Shown here one piece after another: positions 51,770 through 60,051 of a stretch of DNA of 64,000 nt. This stretch comes from Burkholderiaceae bacterium (GTDB lineage: Bacteria; Pseudomonadota; Gammaproteobacteria; Burkholderiales; Burkholderiaceae_C), in assembly GCA_004323695.1 (NCBI GenBank), contig SCRU01000110.1, forward strand, positions 1 through 64,000, given 5' to 3'. The notes beneath the pieces were generated by a model. The model searched no databases, was not told where the DNA came from, and saw nothing but the letters and a program-made list of their open reading frames with translations. The translations under genes and the position numbers were made by a program. How positions within the stretch are numbered: position 1 is the first letter of the stretch; every line of letters begins with the position of its first letter.

Positions 51770-52292
51770 GGTACGGGGTTTTGTACCGTGTGACGGCTGT
51801 AGGGGCCTGCGTGGAATGGCGTCCGGCGCATTGGACGAAGGACGAAGGAAAGACTTTCATCTTGCGACCAATCACAAGATCGATTTGCATCACCGCGTGC
51901 GTAGGTGTCGCCGTCGAACGGCTGGTCAGTGAGTGCCCGACCGGGAAAGCATCACGCCGCTGATCAGTGCCTCACGGGCCGCAGCCTTGTCACGCACCAA
52001 AGCATTCTTTTTATCCTCGCCGACCCCCCAAGGGGGATTGGTGTTCATGGTGGGAGGGTATCTTTCCAGGGTAGCGCGTATATTTTTTCTAAATTTTTTC
52101 AATACTTGCACTTGTTACTATTGACTGCCATATTTTTGCCTTCTGCTTTACCTGACCAAACGCGCCACATACAGAGATGCACCAAACTGTGCTCATTTAC
52201 GCATGCGGAAACGATCATTGCTGGAATGTCTAGCAGCAAGCGAGGAAGGCCAGCGGCACCTGCAACACCACTTGCTATTATTCACATCGAGC

Positions 52293-52454
52293 ATCCAGTT
52301 CCATGTTGTGAAGAGTTTGTTCAGACACAAGAAGACCCGCTACAAAGGGCTGGCCAAGAACGGCGCCGAGATGTTCGGCCTGTTCGACTTGGCGAATCTG
52401 GTGATCGCCAAGAAACGATTGCTGGCGCTGCCGCCAGCCCAAGGTACGTCTTGA
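52293..52454 (+). pseudogene. IS5-family transposase, C-terminal remnant
   Basis: The frame reads IQFHVVKSLFRHKKTRYKGL, then AKNGAEMFGLFDLANLVIAKKRLLAL, ending at a stop. RYKGLAKN and LANLVIA match the last residues of IS5-like DDE transposases. Everything upstream, including the catalytic domain, is missing. Confidence 0.7.
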
Positions 52455-52585
52455 AAGAGATGATGGGGCCCGAAAGGGCAAAAACCGACTGAATTCAGAC
52501 CGTATCTTGAAATTCAAGAAGCCATCGGGTGTTGGCTTACGCGGAGTGGCGATTGATCAGCGTTTCCCAAAACGAGGAGGAGTCT

Positions 52586-52729
52586 ATGGAAATTATTTTA
52601 TTTTTGATATATACCACCTGCGTGTTTCAGGCTGGAAGAGCGGAAGGGGAGAAAAGAAGCCCCATGTCCTACTGGGCAGCGGCGTGGGTTCTAGCCATCA
52701 TAATGGGATATTTGGTGATGAGATCGTGA
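52586..52729 (+). CDS. tiny two-helix membrane protein, 47 aa
   Basis: The start ATG is preceded by a strong GAGGAGGAG box at 52574-52582, which supports translation. The product has a hydrophobic N-terminus MEIILFLIYTTCVF, a short charged loop AGRAEGEKRSP and a second hydrophobic segment YWAAAWVLAIIMGYLVM. I know no family. It is the only rightward gene of the island and could be a small inner-membrane protein such as a holin-like or toxin-like peptide; that is speculation. Confidence 0.5.
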   Translation: MEIILFLIYTTCVFQAGRAEGEKRSPMSYWAAAWVLAIIMGYLVMRS

Positions 52730-52763
52730 ATGGCTTTCTGTTTCTGTGACTATGCGTTGCCGC

Positions 52764-53036
52764 TCAGGTGCCCATGTGAGGCGGTATCCAATAGCGGTGA
52801 TATTGTCCTCGCGAACTCCAGCGGCGCTTGCGCTGCCAACCCAGTGCCAGTAGAACGGGACTGATGAATTTGCCACGTGATCCAAGCGCGACCTCGAATT
52901 CAGTCATCGAAAAAGGCCGATCCCGCGTAAATTCCGGCAGCGAGGTGAACCAATCCAGAAACCGCTGTCTGAGTGGTGACGGGATTGGTGCTTGCACGGT
53001 CGCAAAGCGATCTAGCAGCTGTAGGTAGGCGCTCAT
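52764..53036 (-). CDS. hypothetical protein, 90 aa, winged-helix-like
   Basis: Start at MSAYLQLLDRFATVQ; the open frame continues upstream through unlikely sequence. FSMTEFEVALGSRGKFISPVLLALGWQRKRRW looks like a small winged-helix module, ending HRYWIPPHMGT. It is downstream of the primase-helicase across an inverted repeat. Perhaps a DNA-binding accessory for replication or control; unknown family. Confidence 0.65.
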   Translation of the reverse strand: MSAYLQLLDRFATVQAPIPSPLRQRFLDWFTSLPEFTRDRPFSMTEFEVALGSRGKFISPVLLALGWQRKRRWSSRGQYHRYWIPPHMGT

Positions 53037-53089
53037 GATGATTTTTCGGTGGTGGTTAGACTTCAGGCACACCCTGACGGGTGCGTCGC

Positions 53090-53191
53090 CGGATGATCCG
53101 GATGATTTTGGGCTATTTCCGGAAAATCCCCTATGAGAAAGAACAATAGAAAAGTTACCGGAAACGGGGGGGTAATCATCCGGATCATCCG
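53090..53191. repeat. 17-bp perfect inverted repeat, origin-like
   Basis: CGGATGATCCGGATGAT at 53090-53106 is mirrored exactly at 53175-53191. Each arm contains two GGATGAT units, giving four iteron-like units in two convergent pairs. TTTCCGGAAA lies between at 53116-53125. It separates the small gene from the primase-helicase. A replication origin for that helicase is a reasonable guess. Confidence 0.7.
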
Positions 53192-53199
53192 CGCCGCAG

Positions 53200-55590
53200 T
53201 CATGCAAAGTGAGCCGCTGCACGTTTTCCCTCGTCGTTCAAGCTGATTCCGTTCGCGCATTTGTTGCCGCTGGCCGTTTTCGACAGCGAAATACCACGTT
53301 CCACAAGTCGCCGACCGAAAGCCTGGCGGGTCATCGGGTTCTTCCAGCCTGATTGCCGCGCCCAAGTCGAATACGCCCGGTAAAGGTCCGCCGTCGGGGT
53401 GGAAACGCCGGGAGCCGGCGCGGAGTCCAGGTGGTCACCCATCCATTGCCCCAGCGTGTCCATTTCACTTTGATAGGCGGCTCCAGCAGCCTTGACTTCC
53501 GCAGGGGGGTTCAATCTTTGGCGCTGCCAGTCGCGAAGCCCAGCAAGCGCCCAGTTGAGCACGCCAGCTCCTTCGGCGCGTAACTTTTCGGGCAGGCGTT
53601 CATCGCACTCGCTATCGGTGATCGTTTCCTCGAAAGGGATCAATTTGACCCTGCGCCATATCCCGTGGTCGCCGCCCGAGATGACCGGACGGTGGTTGCC
53701 CACGACCATGAGCTTATGCGTGGGCGTCCAACTGGCAAAAAGCCCATAGGGGTCTCTCGCCTGCATGGTGTCCCCACCGGTCATAGATTTGATTGCCGCT
53801 TCCGCGAATCGGCCGTGTTCCTCCAGCTCCGATGCCAGCGCAAGACGCCGGCCTTTTAGCAACATCAGGTCGGGGGTTGCGGCTCCAGGATCGCGCTTTG
53901 AGAGGGTCAGTGTCGCAGTGGGCAGAATGACGGCGTAGTCGCCCAGCAACCAAAATAGCAGCTCGGCAAATGTCGTCTTGCCGTTGCGGCCAAGTCCGTA
54001 TAGGAAGGCAAAACATTGCTCGTTGACCTCCCCAGTCAGGATGTACCCGGCCAGCCGTTGAAGGAAGGAGGCAAGGGCAACCTTACCGCCGGTGACGCGA
54101 TTGATGAAGGCCTCAAAGACTGGGGCTGTCGCTGTCGGGTCAAAAAGTACCGGGCAACGTTTTGTCACTCGTAACGAGGGCGCCGGGATCAAGAGCTTCC
54201 TCGCGCGCAGGTTGAGGACGCCATTCGCAACCCCCAGCAGCATCGGGTCGGCGTCCAATTCGCACAATCGAACGGTCATGCCCGGCTCGGACTTTGCCAT
54301 CTCGATCATGGCGCGGATTTTCTGCGCGGTGCTGCTCCGCTCCACATGCGCCATCAAGCGTTTGGTTCTAGTGTCGTCCGGCGCGACTTTCCATTGCTCC
54401 GCAGCGTGAGCGCGCAGCAGGTTAACAACGGCTTTACCGGCCCTGTCAGCTTCGCCCGTTGGCGCGTGGACCCAGCCAGCGGTCTCCTCGAATATCAGCA
54501 CGTCGCCGGATTCGTGAACAAACAGAAGCTTGTCCTTGTAGGTCTGCGCGAGTACCTGTCCATTCAAGATGTCGCCGCGGGTGTCACACTTGGCGATTTC
54601 GATGGCAGCTGGCTTTTGCGCATGCACCCAGCCGGCCTGCTTGGCGTAATGGACCAACGAGCCGAATCCTATCCCGCTGTCAGACTTGAAAGATGCCCAG
54701 ACCTTGCTGAATTCCTCCGCAACAAACTTTTCAGGCGCGGACTTGCTCCATTCGCAAGCGAGCCTCTCGGCGCAGCTCCAGCCTGTTGAGGCGATGGCCC
54801 AAACAACGTTGCGCCACTGCTCGCGATCGCAACCGGACGGAATTGTGGCGAGCATTGCCTTGACGCGCTCGATTTCCTCCGGGCTTTCTGATGGTGGACG
54901 TTTCTGATTGGCGTCGATCAAGTTGTTGCCTTCAAAAATCACCACCTGTTGCGAAGCGCACTGGCGCGCAAGTTCGATCAAGAAATCCGGGTCCAATAAT
55001 TCGCCATCGTTGCTTTCGAAAAAAGCACTTGCGGCCCCTTCCGGCGGGCAGCTTGGTTCGTAGTAAAGACGTGACGGGTCCTTGCATTGGCAATCGCAAT
55101 GCCCGCCCAGCAGCACATTCAGACCATCCCAGACAGTGGGCCATTCCTCCGGCGTGCAGGCGCGTGAAAGCGGAAAGGCGATCCGATACTTGATGACGCC
55201 CCCGAGTCTTTCGGGTTCGTGCCAATGGGATGAGTGTGCAGCCCAGGCATAACGTTCGATATCTGGGCGCAGCTGCGACAGTGGCGGTGCCCGTTTGGTC
55301 ACAGATACAAGCTGCCCGGTCTGCTTATCCTTGACGCCCTCGGTATCGATATCTGCAACCGCCATCGAAATGCTCAGGATATTTTCTTTTGCCCGGGTCG
55401 ATCCGGGCTTCATCGTCACGGGTGAAAATGCTTTGCCGGACTTCCGCTGGCGAATGTCCCGCTTCTGCAGCATGCCTTCGATCTGGGGCCACGTTCCGGC
55501 GTTCTGCTTGCCGGCATTGTCTTTCTCGCTGGCGTAGCGCATCACCGCGTACTTGACCGGTTTGGGGCGGGTGTCGGTGACGGTGCTCAT
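53200..55590 (-). CDS. phage/plasmid primase-helicase (PriCT-2, D5/SF3 type)
   Basis: 796 aa. The N-terminal third (residues 1-230) is an apparent archaeo-eukaryotic-type primase region with SISMAVADIDTEG; PriCT_2 follows (MLATIPSGCDREQWRNVVWA, FVAEEFSKVWASFK). The SF3/D5 helicase holds Walker A YGLGRNGKTTFAELLFWLLG, LMLLKGRRLALASELEE (Walker B-like) and KLMVVGNHRPVISGGDHGIWRR. Such proteins initiate replication of P4-like elements and plasmids. Overlaps the preceding gene by 4 nt. An inverted repeat lies just beyond its 3' end. Confidence 0.9.
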   Translation of the reverse strand: MSTVTDTRPKPVKYAVMRYASEKDNAGKQNAGTWPQIEGMLQKRDIRQRKSGKAFSPVTMKPGSTRAKENILSISMAVADIDTEGVKDKQTGQLVSVTKRAPPLSQLRPDIERYAWAAHSSHWHEPERLGGVIKYRIAFPLSRACTPEEWPTVWDGLNVLLGGHCDCQCKDPSRLYYEPSCPPEGAASAFFESNDGELLDPDFLIELARQCASQQVVIFEGNNLIDANQKRPPSESPEEIERVKAMLATIPSGCDREQWRNVVWAIASTGWSCAERLACEWSKSAPEKFVAEEFSKVWASFKSDSGIGFGSLVHYAKQAGWVHAQKPAAIEIAKCDTRGDILNGQVLAQTYKDKLLFVHESGDVLIFEETAGWVHAPTGEADRAGKAVVNLLRAHAAEQWKVAPDDTRTKRLMAHVERSSTAQKIRAMIEMAKSEPGMTVRLCELDADPMLLGVANGVLNLRARKLLIPAPSLRVTKRCPVLFDPTATAPVFEAFINRVTGGKVALASFLQRLAGYILTGEVNEQCFAFLYGLGRNGKTTFAELLFWLLGDYAVILPTATLTLSKRDPGAATPDLMLLKGRRLALASELEEHGRFAEAAIKSMTGGDTMQARDPYGLFASWTPTHKLMVVGNHRPVISGGDHGIWRRVKLIPFEETITDSECDERLPEKLRAEGAGVLNWALAGLRDWQRQRLNPPAEVKAAGAAYQSEMDTLGQWMGDHLDSAPAPGVSTPTADLYRAYSTWARQSGWKNPMTRQAFGRRLVERGISLSKTASGNKCANGISLNDEGKRAAAHFA

Positions 55591-55880
55591 TTGTGCCGCC
55601 CTTCATTGGAAACAAGAAAGGGGCGGATGATTTCCAGCACTTGTTCAACCGGTGGCAAGGATTTTCCTTGCGCTGCGCGCATACACAGACAAGCAAAATA
55701 GACGCCATCAGGGGTATCCGGTCGCACCCGCCACGCAATGACATTTTCGGACTTGGCAAGACCACGGACGCCCGAGGAGCCGGCTTCGATGATTGCTAGC
55801 CCAATGGCGTTGAGCCCCGATGTTGTGCCATCGATGGGCCTTGGAATATCCGGGGGTCGGCGGTTGGTAGGGCTTGTCAT
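55587..55880 (-). CDS. hypothetical protein, 97 aa
   Basis: MTSPTNRRPPDIPRPIDG onward, with GLAIIEAGSSGVRGLAKSENVIAWRV and VEQVLEIIRPFLVSNEGRHK. No known domain. ATGA overlaps join it to the AlpA-like gene upstream and to the primase-helicase downstream, so the three are probably co-translated. Confidence 0.75.
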   Translation of the reverse strand: MTSPTNRRPPDIPRPIDGTTSGLNAIGLAIIEAGSSGVRGLAKSENVIAWRVRPDTPDGVYFACLCMRAAQGKSLPPVEQVLEIIRPFLVSNEGRHK

Positions 55881-56137
55881 TTAGCCACCCCCAGCACTTT
55901 GCGGATGCCAGCCACCGGCCACGCAAGGCGAGAATTTACGCGAAGCGGTCGCAAGCCGTCCGGGAACGTTTCAGCCGATGCCCATCCGCGCGCAGTCTGT
56001 TCCTTGCGGTTGAGGTGCCGGCACATTACCGCCGTGGAAACGTGCGTCCGGGTTTCAAGGTGAAGGGGTATGAAGTCGGCGGGTGCGGTGGTTGCCTGTT
56101 GCCTCGCTTTGACACTGTGGTGCATTGAGGTTTGCAT
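55877..56137 (-). CDS. AlpA/excisionase-like DNA-binding protein
   Basis: 86 aa from ATG 56137 (MQTSMHHS), with GGAAA upstream; other starts exist. THVSTAVMCRHLNRKEQTARGWAS is a MerR/excisionase-like helix-turn-helix and SRLAWPVAGIRKVLGVAK a short wing. Such proteins in satellites regulate integrase or replication genes. It overlaps the next gene by 4 nt. Confidence 0.75.
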   Translation of the reverse strand: MQTSMHHSVKARQQATTAPADFIPLHLETRTHVSTAVMCRHLNRKEQTARGWASAETFPDGLRPLRVNSRLAWPVAGIRKVLGVAK

Positions 56138-56283
56138 GTTCGATTTCCAAACCCAGCAGCACAGGCCGGGTATGGTGCATACTTTTGTCGGGGCAACGCC
56201 CGCCCTAAAAGCGAAGCATTCACGCTGCAACCCGCATGAATGCTAGGTTTCGCGGGGCAACGCTTGCCCCGGCGTTTCTTGCC

Positions 56284-56949
56284 CTATTTGCCCCGGCGTG
56301 TTGACGTTGAAAGTTGTCTGCCCTGTGCGCTCGATATGCCTTTAAGCGCGTGGCGCTTGATGTAAGCCCCGGTCAAAGGTTTGCCACCAGAACCCACAAT
56401 TCCATCGGATCGAAATTTTTTGGCGATTTCATCGGCAATCGTTTCTTGGTTTGGGTACAAGTCTTTTGCAGTTTGGCGCTCTATAATTTTGTTAGCTATG
56501 ACGCGTGCATTTTTTTGCCAATCTTCACCATCATGAACATCGGATGCGTTCTCGGGCACCACGGACGCAGCCTGTGGTTCGGGTGTCTCCATGCACTTCG
56601 GCGGCGCAACAAGCTCACACATCGCGCCCATTTCGGATGGCATTTCCCATCCGAAGGAAGTGCCTAGTACAGCAACCTTTGGGAGCAGCACAACATCCGA
56701 GATGTTGTTTTTCTTCAGCTCCCTTTGATGGCTCTCTAAAACCCGGAGTCGCTTATTAAATTCGCGCTGACTATTATCGTCAGGGAAACTTTCCCGTCGA
56801 TAAGCTGGCCTAGTCATCCCATACTCCCAGATTGTTTTTAGGGATTCGGGGTCGATATCGAGAGAGAGCGCGCACGCTTCACTCAACTTTACGCCAGCCA
56901 TGAAGCGCCAGTGATCCCAGTCAATTGCATTCACAATTCGTTCATTCAC
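56284..56949 (-). CDS. hypothetical protein, 221 aa
   Basis: I chose GTG 56949 because AAGGA lies 4-6 nt upstream; an upstream TTG at 57024 would add 25 residues. The sequence begins NERIVNAIDWDHWRFMAGVKLSEACALSLDID, a segment I recall from similar betaproteobacterial islands, and has a Pro-rich middle and a C-terminal helical part ADEIAKKFRSDGIVGSGG. Function unknown. Between higA and the AlpA-like gene. Confidence 0.72.
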   Translation of the reverse strand: MNERIVNAIDWDHWRFMAGVKLSEACALSLDIDPESLKTIWEYGMTRPAYRRESFPDDNSQREFNKRLRVLESHQRELKKNNISDVVLLPKVAVLGTSFGWEMPSEMGAMCELVAPPKCMETPEPQAASVVPENASDVHDGEDWQKNARVIANKIIERQTAKDLYPNQETIADEIAKKFRSDGIVGSGGKPLTGAYIKRHALKGISSAQGRQLSTSTRRGK

Positions 56950-57030
56950 GGTGTCCTTCAAAGGATGCTCCAGCAGGCGGGTGAAGGTGTCCCGCTTTTC
57001 GGTTCGCGGGCCTAGCCAAGGCAAAACAAT

Positions 57031-57360
57031 TCAAGCGTGCGCGGCGGCCCGGCGGTTGGGATGCCTTGCGGGTGCTGCCTTGGGCATGGACACCTTGACC
57101 ATAGGCCCCATGCCAGCAGTGGCGGCCATGTCAATCAAGGTGTCGAGAGAGAACAAATTGATCTTGCCGCGCATCAGGTCGGAAATGCGCGGCTGGGTCA
57201 CGCCGAACAGGGCGGCGGCTTCGGCCTGCGTCATGCCTTGCTGGCGGATGACCTCCGCCAAATTCATCATGAGGCTTGAGCGTGCGCGCATGCTTGCGGC
57301 TTCCGGGGGCGTGTCTTCGATGGCGTCCCACACGCTGGCGAATCGTTTTTTATCGGTCAT
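57031..57360 (-). CDS. HigA-type antitoxin (XRE family)
   Basis: 109 aa. The helix-turn-helix is LAEVIRQQGMTQAEAAALFGVTQPRISDLMRGKINLFSLDTLIDM, then a basic tail. This belongs to the short XRE antitoxins (COG5606) that pair with Gp49-like toxins. It overlaps the toxin stop by 4 nt, and should neutralise the toxin and repress the operon. Confidence 0.9.
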   Translation of the reverse strand: MTDKKRFASVWDAIEDTPPEAASMRARSSLMMNLAEVIRQQGMTQAEAAALFGVTQPRISDLMRGKINLFSLDTLIDMAATAGMGPMVKVSMPKAAPARHPNRRAAAHA

Positions 57361-57686
57361 GGTGCAATCTCCTTCATCAATGCCTTGAGTCGCTTTTGGG
57401 CCAACTCAATATCCTGCTTGGCGGTTTGCTGAGTCTTCTTCTGGAAGCAATGCAGCACGTACACCGCATCGGCCAGCTTGGCGATGTAGATCACCCGGAA
57501 CGTTCCCGCTTCGTCCCAGATGCGCAGCTCCACCGCACCGGCCCCGATGCTGGGCATGGCCTTGGCATCGTCTGGCTGCAATCCGTTTTGAACCTTGTCC
57601 AACTGATGCCCGGCCTCACGCATTGCTGTCTGCGGAAAGGCCCGCAGGTCGTTCAGTGCTGAGCCCCTAAACTCGATAGGCTTCAT
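57357..57686 (-). CDS. HigB-type toxin (Gp49-like RelE superfamily)
   Basis: 109 aa. IEFRGSALNDLRAFPQTAMREAGHQLDKVQNG, then MPSIGAGAVELRIWDEAGTFRVIYIAKLADAVYVLHCFQKKTQQTAK is the classic COG4679 pattern, with RVIY and FQKKT near the active surface. It precedes the antitoxin, as in higBA. Likely an mRNA interferase that stabilises the island. Confidence 0.92.
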   Translation of the reverse strand: MKPIEFRGSALNDLRAFPQTAMREAGHQLDKVQNGLQPDDAKAMPSIGAGAVELRIWDEAGTFRVIYIAKLADAVYVLHCFQKKTQQTAKQDIELAQKRLKALMKEIAP

Positions 57687-57734
57687 GGTTTTATTATATA
57701 TAAATTTGTATGTTTGCGTTGATGCAAGATGGGC

Positions 57735-59078
57735 CTATGTAGCCACCACGCGCAGCTTGCCCGGCTCGGCATCGGCCACGAACGGCACACCGGCTTGCTC
57801 CAATATCCACGCTTCAATCTTTTCGTGGTGCACGCGCAGCAGGTCGAGCGGGCGCACCGTGTAATGTTTTTCAGCGGTTGCGCTGGGCTTGTGGCCCATG
57901 ATTTGAGCCACCACCCCGGCGGGTATCTCCAGCCACTCGGTCAGGCTCTTGAACGAACGGCGCAGCCCGTGCAGGGTCAGGCCAGCAACGCCGGCCACGG
58001 TGCAGGCGGTCAAATATGCCTTGTGTGGGTCAGCCAGGTGCCCGCTGGCGCTTGACGTGCTGGAAAACACCCATTCATTGCGCCGGGGCAGGGCGGCCAG
58101 CAGGTCGTGAACGTATGGCGTTAGCGGTATGACGCGCTCACCTTCCACCTTGTCGCGGATGTTCAGGCCGCGCCATTGCAGGTTCATATCCGCCCATCGC
58201 AGGGTTGCCACCTCGCCAGGACGCGCACCAGTCAGCACCAGCGTTTGCAGGTAGGCCGATATGGCCGGGTTGCCGATATTGCGCACGGCGGCGAACCACG
58301 CAGGCAGTTGCTCGCGCAGCAGCACGTCCGATTTAACGGCGGGTTTGCCGAATGCTTCGCGGGTCTTTTTCGTCTTGGCTGGGTTTACCGGCACCAAGTG
58401 CTTGTAGGCGGCCTGTTCACCGCACCAGCCTAAAAACACCTTGAGGCAGCGCCATGCAAGGCGGCCAGAGGTCGGGCGGGTCTTGGCTTCGCGGGCGGCC
58501 CATGCCTCGATTGTTTCGGGCATCAGGTCGGCCAGGCGCAGCGCCAGCAGCGGGTGAATTGGCCCGGCCACCGTCACGCCCCGGCCCTTGGTCCCACGCT
58601 TGGCAGGCACGCCCCCGGCCTTGCCCATTGCGAGATGGTCTTGATAGTGGCGCTCGCCCCAGTGCGGGCGGCGCTCGGCCAGATACACATTCCACACGTC
58701 GCCCACCGTCACGCCATCGGTAACGGCAGCGGCTTTCTTTTCAGCATCGGCGGCCTGTTGCCGGCGCTCCAGTTCGCGGGGGTCGGCGCCACCGTCCAAG
58801 GTCACGCGCTGGCGGTTTGCTTCGGTGCGGGCGGCTTCAATGCTCCACGCCCTCACGTCACCGATGGTGCGGCGAATGGTCTGCCGGTTCAGCTTGGCTT
58901 CGAACACGAACGACTTGGCACCAGCAGCGGTAACGCGCACGCGCAGCCCCGGCGCTTTGGCATCGCGCAAAAAAGCCTGGGCCTTGTCGGCTGGGCAGGC
59001 CAAGCGCTCGATTAACCCGGCGGTCAGTTCATGGGCTTCACTCAGGTCTATCTGCGCGTCCCGTTTTGGTCTTGCCAT
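57735..59078 (-). CDS. P4-family tyrosine integrase
   Basis: 447 aa from ATG 59078 (MARPKRDAQ), with AGGGG upstream; an ATG 21 codons earlier is possible. An N-terminal DUF4102-like arm-binding domain (LRVRVTAAGAKSFVFEAKLNRQTIRRTIGD) is followed by a core-binding and catalytic domain. Catalytic residues: Arg in TGARPGEVATLRW, HGLRRSF, GHK and Tyr in EKHYTVRP. No defect seen. It inserts the island at tRNA-Lys. Confidence 0.95.
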   Translation of the reverse strand: MARPKRDAQIDLSEAHELTAGLIERLACPADKAQAFLRDAKAPGLRVRVTAAGAKSFVFEAKLNRQTIRRTIGDVRAWSIEAARTEANRQRVTLDGGADPRELERRQQAADAEKKAAAVTDGVTVGDVWNVYLAERRPHWGERHYQDHLAMGKAGGVPAKRGTKGRGVTVAGPIHPLLALRLADLMPETIEAWAAREAKTRPTSGRLAWRCLKVFLGWCGEQAAYKHLVPVNPAKTKKTREAFGKPAVKSDVLLREQLPAWFAAVRNIGNPAISAYLQTLVLTGARPGEVATLRWADMNLQWRGLNIRDKVEGERVIPLTPYVHDLLAALPRRNEWVFSSTSSASGHLADPHKAYLTACTVAGVAGLTLHGLRRSFKSLTEWLEIPAGVVAQIMGHKPSATAEKHYTVRPLDLLRVHHEKIEAWILEQAGVPFVADAEPGKLRVVAT

Positions 59079-59094
59079 GTCGCTTGCCCCTTTC

Positions 59095-59116
59095 ATGTAG
59101 CCACCATGTAGCCACT
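59095..59116 (+). repeat. paired 11-bp repeats near right end of island 2
   Basis: ATGTAGCCACC is followed by ATGTAGCCACT, immediately upstream of the integrase. Same orientation as the left pair. Confidence 0.6.
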
Positions 59117-59242
59117 TTTGCACCGTTTTGGCGAATTTCAATCAACACTCAAGCTGTTGAAGCGTCCAATTTTTACGATGTAAGTTGTTGATTTATATTG
59201 AATATAACAACATTAATCAACGCGGGCAAATAGTGAATTATT

Positions 59243-59291
59243 CGGACTTTTAATCCGTTTGTCGTGGGTTCGACCCCCGCAGGTCCCACCA
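59243..59291 (+). repeat. attachment site of island 2, distal copy
   Basis: Exact 49-bp duplicate of the tRNA-Lys 3' part; not a functional tRNA. Confidence 0.94.
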
Positions 59292-59299
59292 ATGAATCG

Positions 59300-59330
59300 A
59301 AGGGCTTGGCCGCGAGGCCGAGCCCTTTTT
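59300..59330 (+). terminator. rho-independent terminator, originally of tRNA-Lys
   Basis: AAGGGCTTGGCC pairs with GGCCGAGCCCTT, then a T-run. It directly follows the distal att copy, so before the island inserted it should have ended tRNA-Lys transcription. Confidence 0.8.
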
Positions 59331-59397
59331 ATTTTCTCCCCAGCGACTATCCTTGAACGAAGCGCGGACAAACGTCCGCGCCGTGCGGAGAACGCGC

Positions 59398-60051
59398 TTG
59401 AACAATGCCCGCAAGCCTAGCAGCGAGCCCGATCGGGCTCAGGCGCTGGCGCAATATCGCCAGCGTGCTGCCCTGTATGACCTGGAACTGACGGCGTTCG
59501 AGCCGATCCGGCGCAGGGCGATCTTGCGGCTGGCGTTGCAGCGTGGCGACACGGTGCTGGACGTAGGGTGCGGCACAGGCCTGAGCCTGGCCTTGCTGCG
59601 TCAGGAGATCGGCGCGCAAGGCCGGATCGTCGCGCTGGACCAGAGCCCCGAGATGATGGCGAAGGCGCGCGAGCGGGTCGCGCAGGCGCACTGGAGCAAC
59701 GTGACCTTGCTGTGCTCGCCGATCGAACTGGCTCACATACCGGGGCGCGCGGACGCGGCGCTGTTCCATTTCACCCACGATATCCTGCGCCAGCCTGACG
59801 CGATCGCCAACGTGGTGCGCCACTTGAAGCCACAGGCGGATGTGGTCGCCAGCGGGATCAAGTGGACCTGGATGTTCCCCGCGAACCTGTTCGTGTGGTC
59901 GGCGGCGTGGCATTCCGCGACCACGCTGGAGGGGCTGACCCAGCCCTGGAGCCGGCTGGCCGAATCCATCGGGCCGATGGACGTGGAATCGCTGTGGCTG
60001 GATACGGTCTACATTGCCAGTGGCACGCTGCGCCAGAAGACGGGCCGCTAA
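59398..60051 (+). CDS. class I SAM-dependent methyltransferase
   Basis: 217 aa from TTG 59398, supported by a GGAG box; a TTG at 59353 is possible. DTVLDVGCGTGLSLALL and VALDQSPEMMAKARERV are SAM-binding motifs. Substrate unknown. Confidence 0.82.
   Translation: MNNARKPSSEPDRAQALAQYRQRAALYDLELTAFEPIRRRAILRLALQRGDTVLDVGCGTGLSLALLRQEIGAQGRIVALDQSPEMMAKARERVAQAHWSNVTLLCSPIELAHIPGRADAALFHFTHDILRQPDAIANVVRHLKPQADVVASGIKWTWMFPANLFVWSAAWHSATTLEGLTQPWSRLAESIGPMDVESLWLDTVYIASGTLRQKTGR

Larger units (their letters stand above)
51691..59291. mobile_element. genomic island 2 (7.6 kb) in the tRNA-Lys gene, satellite-like
   Basis: The island lies between 49-bp tRNA-Lys direct repeats. Leftward genes run from the integrase at the right end through a toxin-antitoxin pair, a hypothetical, an AlpA-like protein, a small hypothetical, a primase-helicase and another small hypothetical; a transposase remnant and a tiny membrane-protein gene lie at the left. 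Paired 11-bp repeats flank both ends. It has its own replication protein but no capsid or terminase gene, like P4-type satellites or integrated plasmids. The stretch 51691-52290 has no convincing gene and includes an AT-rich patch near 52080-52140. Confidence 0.92.

Noticed and set aside
51926-52111. 61-aa leftward frame near the left end of island 2
   Set aside because: The short protein-like tail ALVRDKAAAREAL is intriguing, but no start signal or neighbour supports it.
51905-52492. 195-aa frame at the left of island 2
   Set aside because: It lacks a ribosome-binding site and known motifs, and it overlaps the transposase remnant in another frame.
59243-59291. Second tRNA-Lys gene
   Set aside because: Only the 3' part is present; this is an att duplication.
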